Shown here: in pieces, positions 14,616-21,894 of the stretch
Layout of the letters: every line of letters begins with the position of its first letter
How positions within the stretch are numbered: the first letter of the stretch is position 1
Assembly: GCA_017543025.1 (NCBI GenBank)
Contig: JAFYGX010000219.1
Location: 1 to 27,177 of the forward strand
Source: Solobacterium sp.
GTDB taxonomy: Bacteria > Bacillota_I > Bacilli_A > Erysipelotrichales > Erysipelotrichaceae
Length of the DNA: 27,177 nucleotides
Reading direction: 5' to 3'
Translations under genes and position numbers: made by a program
The notes under the pieces: generated by a model
The model's database searches: none
What the model was told of the DNA's origin: nothing
The model's input: only the letters and a program-made list of their open reading frames with translations

Positions 14616-15761
14616 ATGGCAGGAAACAGAAAACATGCAAAGGATAATATCGGCGGACTTCAGGATCTGAAAGAATTCCTGCTCAGGCAGAATGCGACAG
14701 GAGAGTCTCCGGATGCAGAAGAGCTGCAGGAACTTGCAGAAAATGCGCATCTGAACGAAGAAGAACAGGATGAGCTGTTTGACTGGTGCAGTGAACATGA
14801 TATTTTTGTGTCGGCTCAGGAAGACGAACTTCCCGATGAAGAGGAAGCAGACGAAGAAGAGCAGGAAGCAGAGGATGAGGAAGTAATCCGGGAGATAGAT
14901 CCGTATCTCGAAAAGGGACGCCGGCCTCAGACTTCGGACAGTGTCCGTCTCTATCTTTCCGAAATCGGTGAGATTCCGCTGCTGACTGCCGAGCAGGAGA
15001 AGGAAGCGGCGAAAAAGGCGGCAGAAGGGGATCCGGAAGCGAGACAGCTTCTGATCAACTCCAATCTGAGACTTGTGGTTTCTGTCGCGAAGTATTACAT
15101 GAAACGCGGACTTTCCTTTCAGGATCTGATTCAGGAAGGAAATATGGGGCTGATGCGGGCGGTCGATAAGTTTGACTATACGAAAGGGTTCCGGTTCAGC
15201 ACCTATGCGACCTGGTGGATCCGGCAGTCGATGATCCGGGCAATTGCGGACCAGTCGCGCGATATCCGTCTGCCGGTACATATGGGCGAGCAGATCATGC
15301 GGGTGAAGCGCGTAGAAAAAAATCTGCTTCAGGAACTCGGCAAAGAGCCGACCAGTGCGGAAATCGCCTCCCGGATCGACGGAATGACCGCAGAGAAGGT
15401 TGAGGAGATTCTGAAGATCGCACTTGATCCGGTAAGTCTGGAAACGCCGACCGGTGAAGAAGAAAGCTCGACCCTGAGTGATTTCATTGAAGATCCGAAT
15501 ACGGTCAGTCCGGAAGCTTACGCAAACAATCAGTTTCTGCGGGAAGAAATCGAGCGTCTTCTGCTTACGCTGAACGAAAGGGAACAGAAGATCCTGCGGA
15601 TGCGGTTTGGGCTGGATGACGGAATTGTCCATACGCTGGATGAAGTCGGAAAAGAATGCAAGGTGACGCGGGAGCGTATCCGCCAGCTGGAAAATAAGGC
15701 GCTGCGGAAGCTCCAGCATACAATTGCTTCAAAACCGGAATTAAGGGACTGGAATGGGTAA
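14616..15761 (+). CDS. Sigma-70 family RNA polymerase sigma factor, RpoD-like
   Basis: A 381-residue sigma factor of the RpoD/SigA type. Residues 1-105 are an acidic N-terminus with a region 1.1-like segment and the run [15 protein letters not shown]. Region 1.2 begins [15 protein letters not shown] (109-123). Region 2 contains [19 protein letters not shown] and [18 protein letters not shown]; region 3 is about 225-300; region 4.2 is [16 protein letters not shown]. Region 2.4 to 3.0 reads [12 protein letters not shown] where primary sigmas usually read ARTIRIPVHMVE, and the C-terminus lacks the usual LRHP-RS ending. It is not next to dnaG, the usual rpoD partner, but heads a unit with prfA. 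It may be the primary sigma or a second, group 2-like factor. Confidence 0.9.
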   Translation: MAGNRKHAKDNIGGLQDLKEFLLRQNATGESPDAEELQELAENAHLNEEEQDELFDWCSEHDIFVSAQEDELPDEEEADEEEQEAEDEEVIREIDPYLEKGRRPQTSDSVRLYLSEIGEIPLLTAEQEKEAAKKAAEGDPEARQLLINSNLRLVVSVAKYYMKRGLSFQDLIQEGNMGLMRAVDKFDYTKGFRFSTYATWWIRQSMIRAIADQSRDIRLPVHMGEQIMRVKRVEKNLLQELGKEPTSAEIASRIDGMTAEKVEEILKIALDPVSLETPTGEEESSTLSDFIEDPNTVSPEAYANNQFLREEIERLLLTLNEREQKILRMRFGLDDGIVHTLDEVGKECKVTRERIRQLENKALRKLQHTIASKPELRDWNG

Positions 15762-15794
15762 CAGTCCTTTTCGAATGCACAGGAGAATGTACTT

Positions 15795-16874
15795 ATGAAT
15801 GAAACTGCAATGTACAGCCGGCTCGAGGAAATCAGACAGGAATATGATTCACTCAATGAGCAGCTGATGTCGGAAGAGGTGCTGAAAGACCCGCGGGAGG
15901 TCGCAAAGCTTTCAAGGGCGCAGGCAAGGATTGCCTCACTGGTGGAGGTGCGGCAGGAGCTGCTGGAGCTTGATTCCAGGATTGAGGAGGCTGGTCAGCT
16001 GAAAACGGACAGTGATCCGGAAATGCGTGCGATGGCGGCAGAGGAACTGGCAGAATGCGAACCGAAGCGGGAAGCGCTGCTGGAAAAAATCCGGCATATG
16101 CTTATTCCGCGTGACCCGGATGACGACCATAACGTGATCATGGAGATCCGCGGAGGTGCGGGAGGAGATGAAGGCAACATCTTTGCCGGCGATCTTTACC
16201 GGATGTATACGAAGTATGCCGAGAGCAACGGCTGGAAGATTGATGTGCTGGAAGCTTCTGAATCGGAAGCAGGAGGTTTTTCGCAGATTATCTTTGAAAT
16301 CAAAGGGCATGATGTCTATAAAGCGCTGAAATATGAAAGCGGCGCACATCGTGTTCAGCGTGTGCCGAAGACAGAATCGCAGGGCCGGATTCAGACCAGT
16401 ACGGCTACGGTGCTGTGTCAGCCGGAGGCAGAAGATGAAGATATCGAGATCGATCCGAATGATCTGACAATTGAAACGCATCGGGCAAGCGGTGCGGGCG
16501 GCCAGCATATCAACAAGACGGACAGTGCGGTCCGGATTGTTCATATTCCGACCGGCATTACGGTCAACTGCCAAGAAGGACGCAGCCAGATCGAAAATCG
16601 TGAAACTGCCATGCGATTAATCAAATCTCGGGTATATGAAGAATATAAGCGGCAGAAAGAGGAAGCGGAGGGAAAAATCCGCCGGGCGAAAATCGGAACC
16701 GGAGATCGTGCGGAAAAGATCCGTACCTATAACTATCCGCAGAACCGGGTGACGGATCACCGGATCGGATTTACCATCACGCAGCTTGACCGGGTAATGG
16801 AAGGACGTCTGCAGGATGTGATTGATGCGCTGCAGGCAGATGAAGAAGCGAAAAAGCTGGAGGGATCGGAATGA
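15795..16874 (+). CDS. prfA: Peptide chain release factor 1
   Basis: RF1 recognises UAA and UAG stop codons and triggers peptide release. The 359 residues match the family. The stop-codon reading tripeptide is PKT (191-193) in RVPKTESQGRIQTS, fitting the P-x-T of RF1 rather than the SPF of RF2. The catalytic GGQ is at 235-237 in SGAGGQHINKTDSAV, and its Gln is the methylation target of PrmC, encoded next. An AGGAG (15781-15785) precedes the ATG. The stop overlaps prmC as ATGA. Its presence shows that UAG is read as stop, relevant to the TAG-interrupted frames in this window. Confidence 0.97.
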   Translation: MNETAMYSRLEEIRQEYDSLNEQLMSEEVLKDPREVAKLSRAQARIASLVEVRQELLELDSRIEEAGQLKTDSDPEMRAMAAEELAECEPKREALLEKIRHMLIPRDPDDDHNVIMEIRGGAGGDEGNIFAGDLYRMYTKYAESNGWKIDVLEASESEAGGFSQIIFEIKGHDVYKALKYESGAHRVQRVPKTESQGRIQTSTATVLCQPEAEDEDIEIDPNDLTIETHRASGAGGQHINKTDSAVRIVHIPTGITVNCQEGRSQIENRETAMRLIKSRVYEEYKRQKEEAEGKIRRAKIGTGDRAEKIRTYNYPQNRVTDHRIGFTITQLDRVMEGRLQDVIDALQADEEAKKLEGSE

Positions 16875-17737
16875 CATTTTCACAGGCAGTCAGAAACTAT
16901 GAAGCCCTCTGCCGGAAACATGATGTACCGGAAGAGACGGTGATGGCATTTCTGGTAGAGATCGCAAGAATGGAGCGGTATAACCTGTATCTGCATTACG
17001 ATGACGAAATGCCGGCAGAGCTTCAGAAACAGTTTGAAGAAGGAATGAAACGGATCCTGAATCAGGAGCCGATGGCACATGTGCTCGGGTATTCCTGGTT
17101 TTACGGATATCAGATGATCGTCAACGGTGATGTGCTGATTCCCCGTCCGGAGACAGAAGAGCTCTGTGCAAGAATTCTTGCGGTGATTGACCGCTGGTTT
17201 CCGGAAGGACCGATCAGCGGTGTGGATGTCGGCACCGGAAGCGGAGCCATTGCGATCACGCTTGCGAAGGAAGAACCGCGGCTTCATATGGACGCAACGG
17301 ATATTTCAGAAGAAGCGCTTGTCACTGCCCGGAAAAATGCGGAACATAACGAAGCGGATATCACATTCTTCGCAGGCGATATGCTGGAACCGCTGATCAG
17401 TGCCGTAAAGCGGTATGATCTGCTGGTATGCAATCCGCCTTATATCCCTGAACAGGAGGAGATGGAGCGGTCTGTGGTTGATTTTGAACCGCATGTCGCA
17501 TTATTTGGCGGAAACGACGGACTCTTCTTTTACCGTAAGGTATTTGCGGATTGCCGCAAGGTACTGAAACCGCAGGCGTTTATGGCGTTTGAAATGGGCT
17601 GGAATCAGCGGGAAGCGATGAGTGAGCTGGTTCAATCCACTCTGCCGGAAGCGGAATTTGAGATTCTGAAAGATATGAACGGAAAGGACCGGATCCTGCT
17701 GGTTTACTTCGGAGGAGGACCGGAAGGCAGAAAATGA
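16871..17737 (+). CDS. prmC: Release factor glutamine methyltransferase
   Basis: PrmC N5-methylates the Gln of the GGQ motif in release factors, using S-adenosylmethionine. The 288-residue protein has an N-terminal helical RF-binding domain, then PRPETE (91-96), the SAM-binding DVGTGSG (119-125) and the catalytic NPPY (188-191) in LLVCNPPYIPEQ. It overlaps prfA by ATGA (16871-16874), the classical arrangement, and overlaps the sortase gene by ATGA as well (17734-17737). Confidence 0.96.
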   Translation: MTFSQAVRNYEALCRKHDVPEETVMAFLVEIARMERYNLYLHYDDEMPAELQKQFEEGMKRILNQEPMAHVLGYSWFYGYQMIVNGDVLIPRPETEELCARILAVIDRWFPEGPISGVDVGTGSGAIAITLAKEEPRLHMDATDISEEALVTARKNAEHNEADITFFAGDMLEPLISAVKRYDLLVCNPPYIPEQEEMERSVVDFEPHVALFGGNDGLFFYRKVFADCRKVLKPQAFMAFEMGWNQREAMSELVQSTLPEAEFEILKDMNGKDRILLVYFGGGPEGRK

Positions 17738-18621
17738 GCGAATACGGAGAAAGCGAAACAGAAGACGATTACCCTTATCTTGCGAAAACAACAGTCATGC
17801 GGATCAGGGAACTGGACGAGCAGAAGCCACGTAAGAAAACAGGTGAGCGGACGGAAATGCGACCGTGGGTGCGGGCAGTGCTCTATATCATCCTGTTCGG
17901 TTCACTGGCCGCTGCGGGGGTGTCCGGATATCATCTGTATGTCGGGACAAACGCCTATCGAAAGAGTACCGCTTCCTATGAGGAGATCCGGAAAATCACA
18001 GCAGCTCCCGAAACAGACGCACCGGAAGATGAGACAGCTGAAACAATGTCAGGAGTAACGGTTCCGGATTTCGCTTCGCTTGCGAAGATCAATCCGGATA
18101 TTGCGGGATGGCTCAGCCTGGAAGGAACAGTGATTGATTATCCGGTGGTGCAGGGAAGCGACAATGAGTATTATCTGAACCATCTGTTTACCGGTGAAGT
18201 GAATCATGCGGGCTGTGTGTTCATGGTCGTAGATAACGCAAAGGACTTCTCTGATCCATGTACCTTTCTGTATGCGCATAATATGCGGAACGGAACGATG
18301 TTTGCGGAACTGGAAAAGTACCGTGAGCAGTCGTATTATGAAGCGCATCCGGTACTGATTCTGCAGTCTGCGCAGGGAGAACGCTGGCGGGTGGAACTGT
18401 TTGCCGGAATCCTGACAGCGGGTGACGGAGGCTATGTGCAGACAGCGTTTGAAAGCATGGAAGAATATCTGAAGTACTGTGCTGAAATGAAAAAGAGAAG
18501 CACCTTTCAGAGCGAGGTGAATGTGACGGCAGAAGATCGCATTCTCGGTATGTCAACCTGCCGTTATGATGTGTCAGACGGACGTTATGTGCTGTTCGGC
18601 AGGCTGGTATCAATAAACTGA
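17734..18621 (+). CDS. srtB: Class B sortase
   Basis: A membrane-anchored transpeptidase of 295 residues. The N-terminal ~45 residues are charged and cytoplasmic, one membrane segment spans about 46-66 (VLYIILFGSLAAAGV), and the catalytic domain follows outside from about 110. Class B features include NPDIAGWLSLEGTVIDYPVV, the catalytic His182 in YAHNMRNGTMF, Cys276 in GMSTCRYD, and Arg284 in DGRYVLFGRL. It attaches proteins bearing a sortase signal to the wall; no substrate with an LPxTG or NPxTN-like motif is encoded in the window. It is translationally coupled to prmC, an odd place for a sortase. Confidence 0.93.
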   Translation: MSEYGESETEDDYPYLAKTTVMRIRELDEQKPRKKTGERTEMRPWVRAVLYIILFGSLAAAGVSGYHLYVGTNAYRKSTASYEEIRKITAAPETDAPEDETAETMSGVTVPDFASLAKINPDIAGWLSLEGTVIDYPVVQGSDNEYYLNHLFTGEVNHAGCVFMVVDNAKDFSDPCTFLYAHNMRNGTMFAELEKYREQSYYEAHPVLILQSAQGERWRVELFAGILTAGDGGYVQTAFESMEEYLKYCAEMKKRSTFQSEVNVTAEDRILGMSTCRYDVSDGRYVLFGRLVSIN

Positions 18622-18644
18622 ACCTTCTTTCGGGAAGGTTTTTT
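18621..18644 (+). terminator. Intrinsic terminator after srtB
   Basis: AACCTTC (18621-18627) pairs with GAAGGTT (18634-18640) over a six-base loop, continuing into a T-run. The stem begins on the last base of the sortase stop codon. Confidence 0.85.
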
Positions 18645-18706
18645 CATATGTTCATGCGAAATCAGTTTCAAACAGTGAAAGAAACGGGCTATTTTTCTGA
18701 AAAACG

Positions 18707-18715
18707 TGATAGAAT
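18707..18715 (+). promoter_or_regulatory. Extended -10 promoter before the 28-residue peptide
   Basis: TGATAGAAT, identical to the site before the sigma factor gene, ends ten bases before the ATG at 18726. Initiation at the usual distance gives a leader of only about four bases. Confidence 0.55.
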
Positions 18716-18725
18716 CTTTCCTGTT

Positions 18726-18812
18726 ATGAACAGGAAAGTCTGGATGCGGTATTTCATGGTCTTCATGGTAGTGCTTGTGGTGCTGTCCATGGTGCTGACG
18801 ATGTTCCGCTGA
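18726..18812 (+). CDS. 28-residue hydrophobic membrane peptide
   Basis: The frame encodes MNRKVWMRYF, then an uninterrupted hydrophobic stretch of Met, Val, Leu and Phe (residues 9-27), ending in Arg. Four positive charges at the N-terminus and one at the end suggest a single membrane helix. It sits between the srtB terminator and the tsaC start, 11 bases before the latter, so tsaC probably depends on its transcript. No Shine-Dalgarno site is seen, but the promoter placement fits leaderless translation. No family is recognised. It could be a small membrane regulator, a toxin-like peptide or a leader for tsaC-glyA. Confidence 0.45.
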   Translation: MNRKVWMRYFMVFMVVLVVLSMVLTMFR

Positions 18813-18823
18813 GAAAAAGAGAG

Positions 18824-19429
18824 ATGATGAAACGGTTTGCGCCGGAAGAGATCGCGGAAGCGGCAGAAGTTTTGAAACAGGATGGCTGTATCGCGGCTGC
18901 GACAGATACGGTATACGGCATCTGCGCAAGGATTTCACAGCGGGCAATGGAACGGCTATATGAAGTGAAGCACCGGCCGTCGTCCAAGCAGTTTCCGATC
19001 ATGTGCAGAGATCTGGAACAGCTGAAGGAAATTGCTGAGGTGAATCCACAGGCAGAAGCGGTAATCCGTGCACTGATGCCCGGTCCGCTGACGGTGATTC
19101 TGAAGCGCAGGGAAGCGTTTCCGGACTATGCCGGAGGGAATACGCTTGCGATCCGGCTTGCGATGAACGATCAGCTGAGAAAACTGATCTGCTTTACCGG
19201 TACACCGCTGTTTATGACAAGCGCGAATCGCTCCGGCATGCCGGAGTGCAGAACGCCCGAGGCGATAGAAGCTGCCTGCCCGCTTCTGGACGGAATTCTC
19301 GAAGGGGAAGTGCATTACAATCAGGCGAGCACGATTGCCGATCTCACAACTGAAACGCCCCGCATTCTGCGGGAAGGCCCGATTACACTGGACGAACTTC
19401 AGCGGGCGCTCATGGGAGGACAGAAATGA
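18824..19429 (+). CDS. tsaC: L-threonylcarbamoyladenylate synthase (Sua5/YrdC family)
   Basis: Makes threonylcarbamoyl-AMP from threonine, bicarbonate and ATP for the t6A modification of ANN-decoding tRNAs. The 201 residues form a single YrdC domain, without the extra C-terminal Sua5 domain. Diagnostic pieces are [14 protein letters not shown], the basic [33 protein letters not shown] and [11 protein letters not shown]. Either ATG 18824 or 18827 may be used; only a weak GAGAG precedes them. It corresponds to ywlC of B. subtilis in gene order. The stop overlaps glyA as ATGA (19426-19429). Confidence 0.94.
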   Translation: MMKRFAPEEIAEAAEVLKQDGCIAAATDTVYGICARISQRAMERLYEVKHRPSSKQFPIMCRDLEQLKEIAEVNPQAEAVIRALMPGPLTVILKRREAFPDYAGGNTLAIRLAMNDQLRKLICFTGTPLFMTSANRSGMPECRTPEAIEAACPLLDGILEGEVHYNQASTIADLTTETPRILREGPITLDELQRALMGGQK

Positions 19430-20646
19430 TTGATCAGGTACTGCAGAACGCATTGAATGAAGAGGCGAAGCGTCAGAGCGGAAACATTGAACTGATTGCT
19501 TCGGAAAATTACTGCTCAAAGGAAGTCCGCGAGCTTTCCGGATCGATTCTTACGAACAAGTATGCAGAAGGTTACCCGGGACACCGTTATTACGGAGGGT
19601 GCGTTAATGTAGACGTGATCGAAGAACTGGCCCGGACACGCGCGAAGGAGCTGTTTGGTGCAGACCATGCGAATGTTCAGCCGCACAGCGGTTCACAGGC
19701 AAATATGGGCGTGTACTTTTCCGTTCTGAACCCGGGAGACCGCGTGCTCGGCATGGATCTCGCGGCCGGCGGACATCTGACCCATGGCGCGAAAGTGAGC
19801 TTCTCCGGAAAACTGTATGAGTTTTATTCCTATGGCGTAAACAGAGAAACCGAATGCATCGATTATGATGAACTGCGCAGACAGGCAAAGGAACTTTCCC
19901 CGAAGCTGATCGTAGCCGGGGCGAGTGCCTATTCCAGAGCGATTGACTTTGCGGAATTCCGCTCCATCGCAGATGCGTGCGGTGCGTATCTGATGGTTGA
20001 TATGGCGCATATTGCCGGACTTGTCGCCGGCGGCGTGCATGCGAATCCGGTTCCCTATGCGGATTTTGTGACAACGACAACGCATAAGACGTTAAGAGGA
20101 CCGCGCGGCGGAATGATTCTCTGTAGAGAGCAGTATGCCAAAGCGGTTGATAAGGCCATCTTCCCTGGTATTCAGGGCGGGCCGCTCTGCCATATTGTGG
20201 CAGCCAAGGCACAGTGCCTGTATGAAGCATCTCAGCCGGAATTCCGTGCGTATGCGGAACAGATCGTGAAGAACTGCGCCGTGCTTGCGGATACGCTGAA
20301 AGAAGCAGGTTTCCGTCTTGTGACAGGCGGTACGGATAACCATCTGATTCTGGTTGATGTCCTGCATTCGATCGGTGTGACCGGACGGGATGCGGAAGTT
20401 GCACTGGATGAGGTGAATATCACCGCAAACAAGAATGCAATTCCGTTTGATGAGCAGAAGCCCGGTATTACCAGCGGAATCCGGCTCGGAACTGCCGCAA
20501 TGACGACCCGCGGCTTTAAGGAAGAAGACTTCCGCCGTGTCGGAACCTGGATCGCTGACGTGCTGAAACACAAAGACGATGAAGCGGTGAAGGAACGGGT
20601 CAGAAACGAAGTGGCTGAACTGACTTCCCTGCATCCGTACGAATAA
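19426..20646 (+). CDS. glyA: Serine hydroxymethyltransferase
   Basis: A PLP enzyme converting serine and tetrahydrofolate to glycine and 5,10-methylene-THF, the substrate of FolD. The 406 residues are near the family length. Seen are [54 protein letters not shown], and the PLP-binding Lys221 in [21 protein letters not shown] precedes the ATG inside tsaC. It closes the unit and is followed by a 9-bp terminator. In B. subtilis upp follows glyA closely; here an accessory block of almost 4 kb comes between. Confidence 0.97.
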   Translation: MIDQVLQNALNEEAKRQSGNIELIASENYCSKEVRELSGSILTNKYAEGYPGHRYYGGCVNVDVIEELARTRAKELFGADHANVQPHSGSQANMGVYFSVLNPGDRVLGMDLAAGGHLTHGAKVSFSGKLYEFYSYGVNRETECIDYDELRRQAKELSPKLIVAGASAYSRAIDFAEFRSIADACGAYLMVDMAHIAGLVAGGVHANPVPYADFVTTTTHKTLRGPRGGMILCREQYAKAVDKAIFPGIQGGPLCHIVAAKAQCLYEASQPEFRAYAEQIVKNCAVLADTLKEAGFRLVTGGTDNHLILVDVLHSIGVTGRDAEVALDEVNITANKNAIPFDEQKPGITSGIRLGTAAMTTRGFKEEDFRRVGTWIADVLKHKDDEAVKERVRNEVAELTSLHPYE

Positions 20647-20658
20647 GAGAAGAATGAG

Positions 20659-20689
20659 CAGAATCGGAGATTGTTCCGGTTCTGTTTTT
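20659..20689 (+). terminator. Intrinsic terminator after glyA
   Basis: CAGAATCGG (20659-20667) pairs with CCGGTTCTG (20676-20684), with one T-G pair, followed by five T. Confidence 0.85.
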
Positions 20690-21053
20690 ATGATGAACGC
20701 TGTAACAAAGCGCGCGTTGTACGCGTTCTTTCTGCCGCTATATATAGTCGCAGAGACTGCGGATGAATCATGGCGAAGCAGGTAGCTTTGAAACAGAGGG
20801 AGTGACCATTGGCTTCCTTGCGGAACCAGGCGGGTTTTATATGAAGCGGGGGACTGAAACAGATCGGCATTCCGGCTCCTGCTCACTGTGGATGAAAACA
20901 GAACAGAAAACCAGCGGTTTGATTTGTTTTCGTCAGCGTGAGCGCTTTCCTTGCCGGAAACAGACTGCTGCGCAGCTTTCGGAATAGTTCTTTAAGTGGA
21001 TTCGTTGCAGGAAGCTATGCTTCAGACAACACATCCGCCGCAATCAGAAGAAC
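20690..21053 (+). other. Stretch without a convincing gene
   Basis: An open frame at 20763-20987 (74 codons) has no Shine-Dalgarno site and no protein-like conservation signal that I can recognise. The DNA holds short repeats such as GCGCG/CGCG near 20711-20726, an AT run TATATATAG near 20740, and a GAAGC/GCTTC hairpin near 21011-21023. A TATGCT near 21016 could be the -10 of the small lipoprotein gene, but weakly. It looks like intergenic or decayed accessory DNA. Confidence 0.4.
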
Positions 21054-21064
21054 AGGAGGGAATC

Positions 21065-21163
21065 ATGAGAAACGGTTATCTGAGAATCATAGCGCTGGCA
21101 GCACTGCTGATTGTCTGTGTGACAGCAGCCTGTGCTGTACCGGATAAGAACGGGGATGACTAG
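21065..21163 (+). CDS. Very small lipoprotein-like peptide, possibly truncated by TAG
   Basis: AGGAGG at 21054-21059 precedes an ATG by five bases. The 32-residue product has a basic start, a hydrophobic segment (IIALAALLIVCV) and a lipobox-like TAAC, followed by AVPDKNGDD and a TAG stop. If processed at the Cys it would leave a ten-residue acylated acidic peptide. Beyond the TAG the same frame continues with acidic, Ser/Tyr-rich residues (PYDGSSFDSQYEDP) until the terminator region, so the gene may have been longer. No family is recognised. Confidence 0.5.
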   Translation: MRNGYLRIIALAALLIVCVTAACAVPDKNGDD

Positions 21164-21260
21164 CCATATGACGGCAGCTCCTTTGACTCACAATACGAAG
21201 ATCCGCGTAAGAATTCCTGTGGCGAAATAAGAAGCGGAATCACAGCAGTCAGGGACAGGC

Positions 21261-21295
21261 GTTTCTCCGTATCACTAAGGCGGAGAAACTTTTTT
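21261..21295 (+). terminator. Intrinsic terminator after the small lipoprotein gene
   Basis: GTTTCTCCG (21261-21269) pairs perfectly with CGGAGAAAC (21281-21289), followed by six T. Confidence 0.9.
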
Positions 21296-21357
21296 GTTCT
21301 GCGGATAATGAAACCGGATGTTTTGCGTAAATTGATTTCTTTGTTGTCCCAAACTGT

Positions 21358-21381
21358 AAAACCACCAGCAGAGCTGGTGGT
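21358..21381 (-). terminator. Terminator downstream of the double-glycine-leader gene
   Basis: ACCACCAGC (21361-21369) and GCTGGTGGT (21373-21381) form a perfect 9-bp stem with a three-base loop. Read on the minus strand it continues into TTTTA, and it lies about 48 bases past the stop codon of the leftward gene. Confidence 0.65.
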
Positions 21382-21394
21382 CTGGCAGAAGCGT

Positions 21395-21406
21395 TACGAA
21401 GAATAA
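21395..21406 (+). repeat. 12-bp direct repeat, left copy
   Basis: TACGAAGAATAA, repeated exactly at 21746-21757. The two copies bracket the leftward double-glycine-leader gene. Confidence 0.6.
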
Positions 21407-21428
21407 CAGAATTGCATGATTGAGGTGA

Positions 21429-21722
21429 TTACTTCATCGGATTTCCATACGGGTCATATTCGGGCTGGATGAGGTCCCAGTTTTCATCAATCATTCTCAT
21501 CAGCTGCTGAAGGTCTTCTTCTGATCCGTCAGTGGAATAATCATGGTAGTTTGCGTGATATCTCGCGGCAAACTCCTGCTTGAACTGTTCTTTGGACAGC
21601 CCTTTGCCGATCTTATCAATAAATAATTCGATGATCAGAAAATCATGTGCATCTGCAGTCAGGACTCCTCCGTTTATGACTTTCAGAGCTTCATCCGTAA
21701 GCTTGAATTCCTTTTTGAGCAT
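21429..21722 (-). CDS. Double-glycine-leader peptide, bacteriocin- or RiPP-precursor-like
   Basis: A 97-residue protein whose N-terminus, MLKKEFKLTDEALKVINGG, has the layout of class II bacteriocin and other GG-type leaders: alternating hydrophobic residues, an acidic centre, and Gly-Gly at residues 18-19. The remaining 78 residues are acidic and helical in appearance (IIELFIDKIGKGLSKEQF, DLQQLMRMIDENWDL) and end PEYDPYGNPMK. They lack cysteine and glycine-zipper features. GGAGGG lies eight bases before the ATG and a perfect TATAAT just upstream. No peptidase-containing ABC transporter, immunity gene or modification enzyme is adjacent; the nearest leftward gene upstream is an NSS transporter. 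The function is unknown. Confidence 0.65.
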   Translation of the reverse strand: MLKKEFKLTDEALKVINGGVLTADAHDFLIIELFIDKIGKGLSKEQFKQEFAARYHANYHDYSTDGSEEDLQQLMRMIDENWDLIQPEYDPYGNPMK

Positions 21723-21741
21723 GTTTCATACCCTCCATTAA

Positions 21742-21747
21742 ATTATA
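21742..21747 (-). promoter_or_regulatory. -10 element of the double-glycine-leader gene
   Basis: Perfect TATAAT on the minus strand (plus 21742-21747), with no recognisable -35. The right copy of the 12-bp repeat (21746-21757) overlaps its upstream edge, so that repeat may be a regulator-binding site. Confidence 0.55.
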
Positions 21748-21757
21748 CGAAGAATAA
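21746..21757 (+). repeat. 12-bp direct repeat, right copy
   Basis: TACGAAGAATAA, matching 21395-21406 exactly in the same orientation, 351 bases away. Confidence 0.6.
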
Positions 21758-21854
21758 TTCGATGACCACGCTTTCTGGCGAAAAACGCAAACTGCATACG
21801 TATGGCGGAACATTGTCTGTCTGCTGCTTTCTCTTCGCTGTATCCGGACTTCTG

Positions 21855-21883
21855 AAAAGGCAGCTTCTCTCAGAAAGCTGCCT
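21855..21883 (-). terminator. Terminator of the NSS transporter gene
   Basis: AGGCAGCTT (21858-21866) and AAGCTGCCT (21875-21883) pair over 9 bp, with TTTT following on the minus strand. It is just beyond the transporter stop codon. Confidence 0.85.
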
Positions 21884-21894
21884 GAAACAGGAAG

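Noticed and set aside
20763..20987. 74-codon rightward frame after the glyA terminator
   Set aside because: No SD, no promoter and no recognisable protein features; kept only as part of the gene-free stretch.
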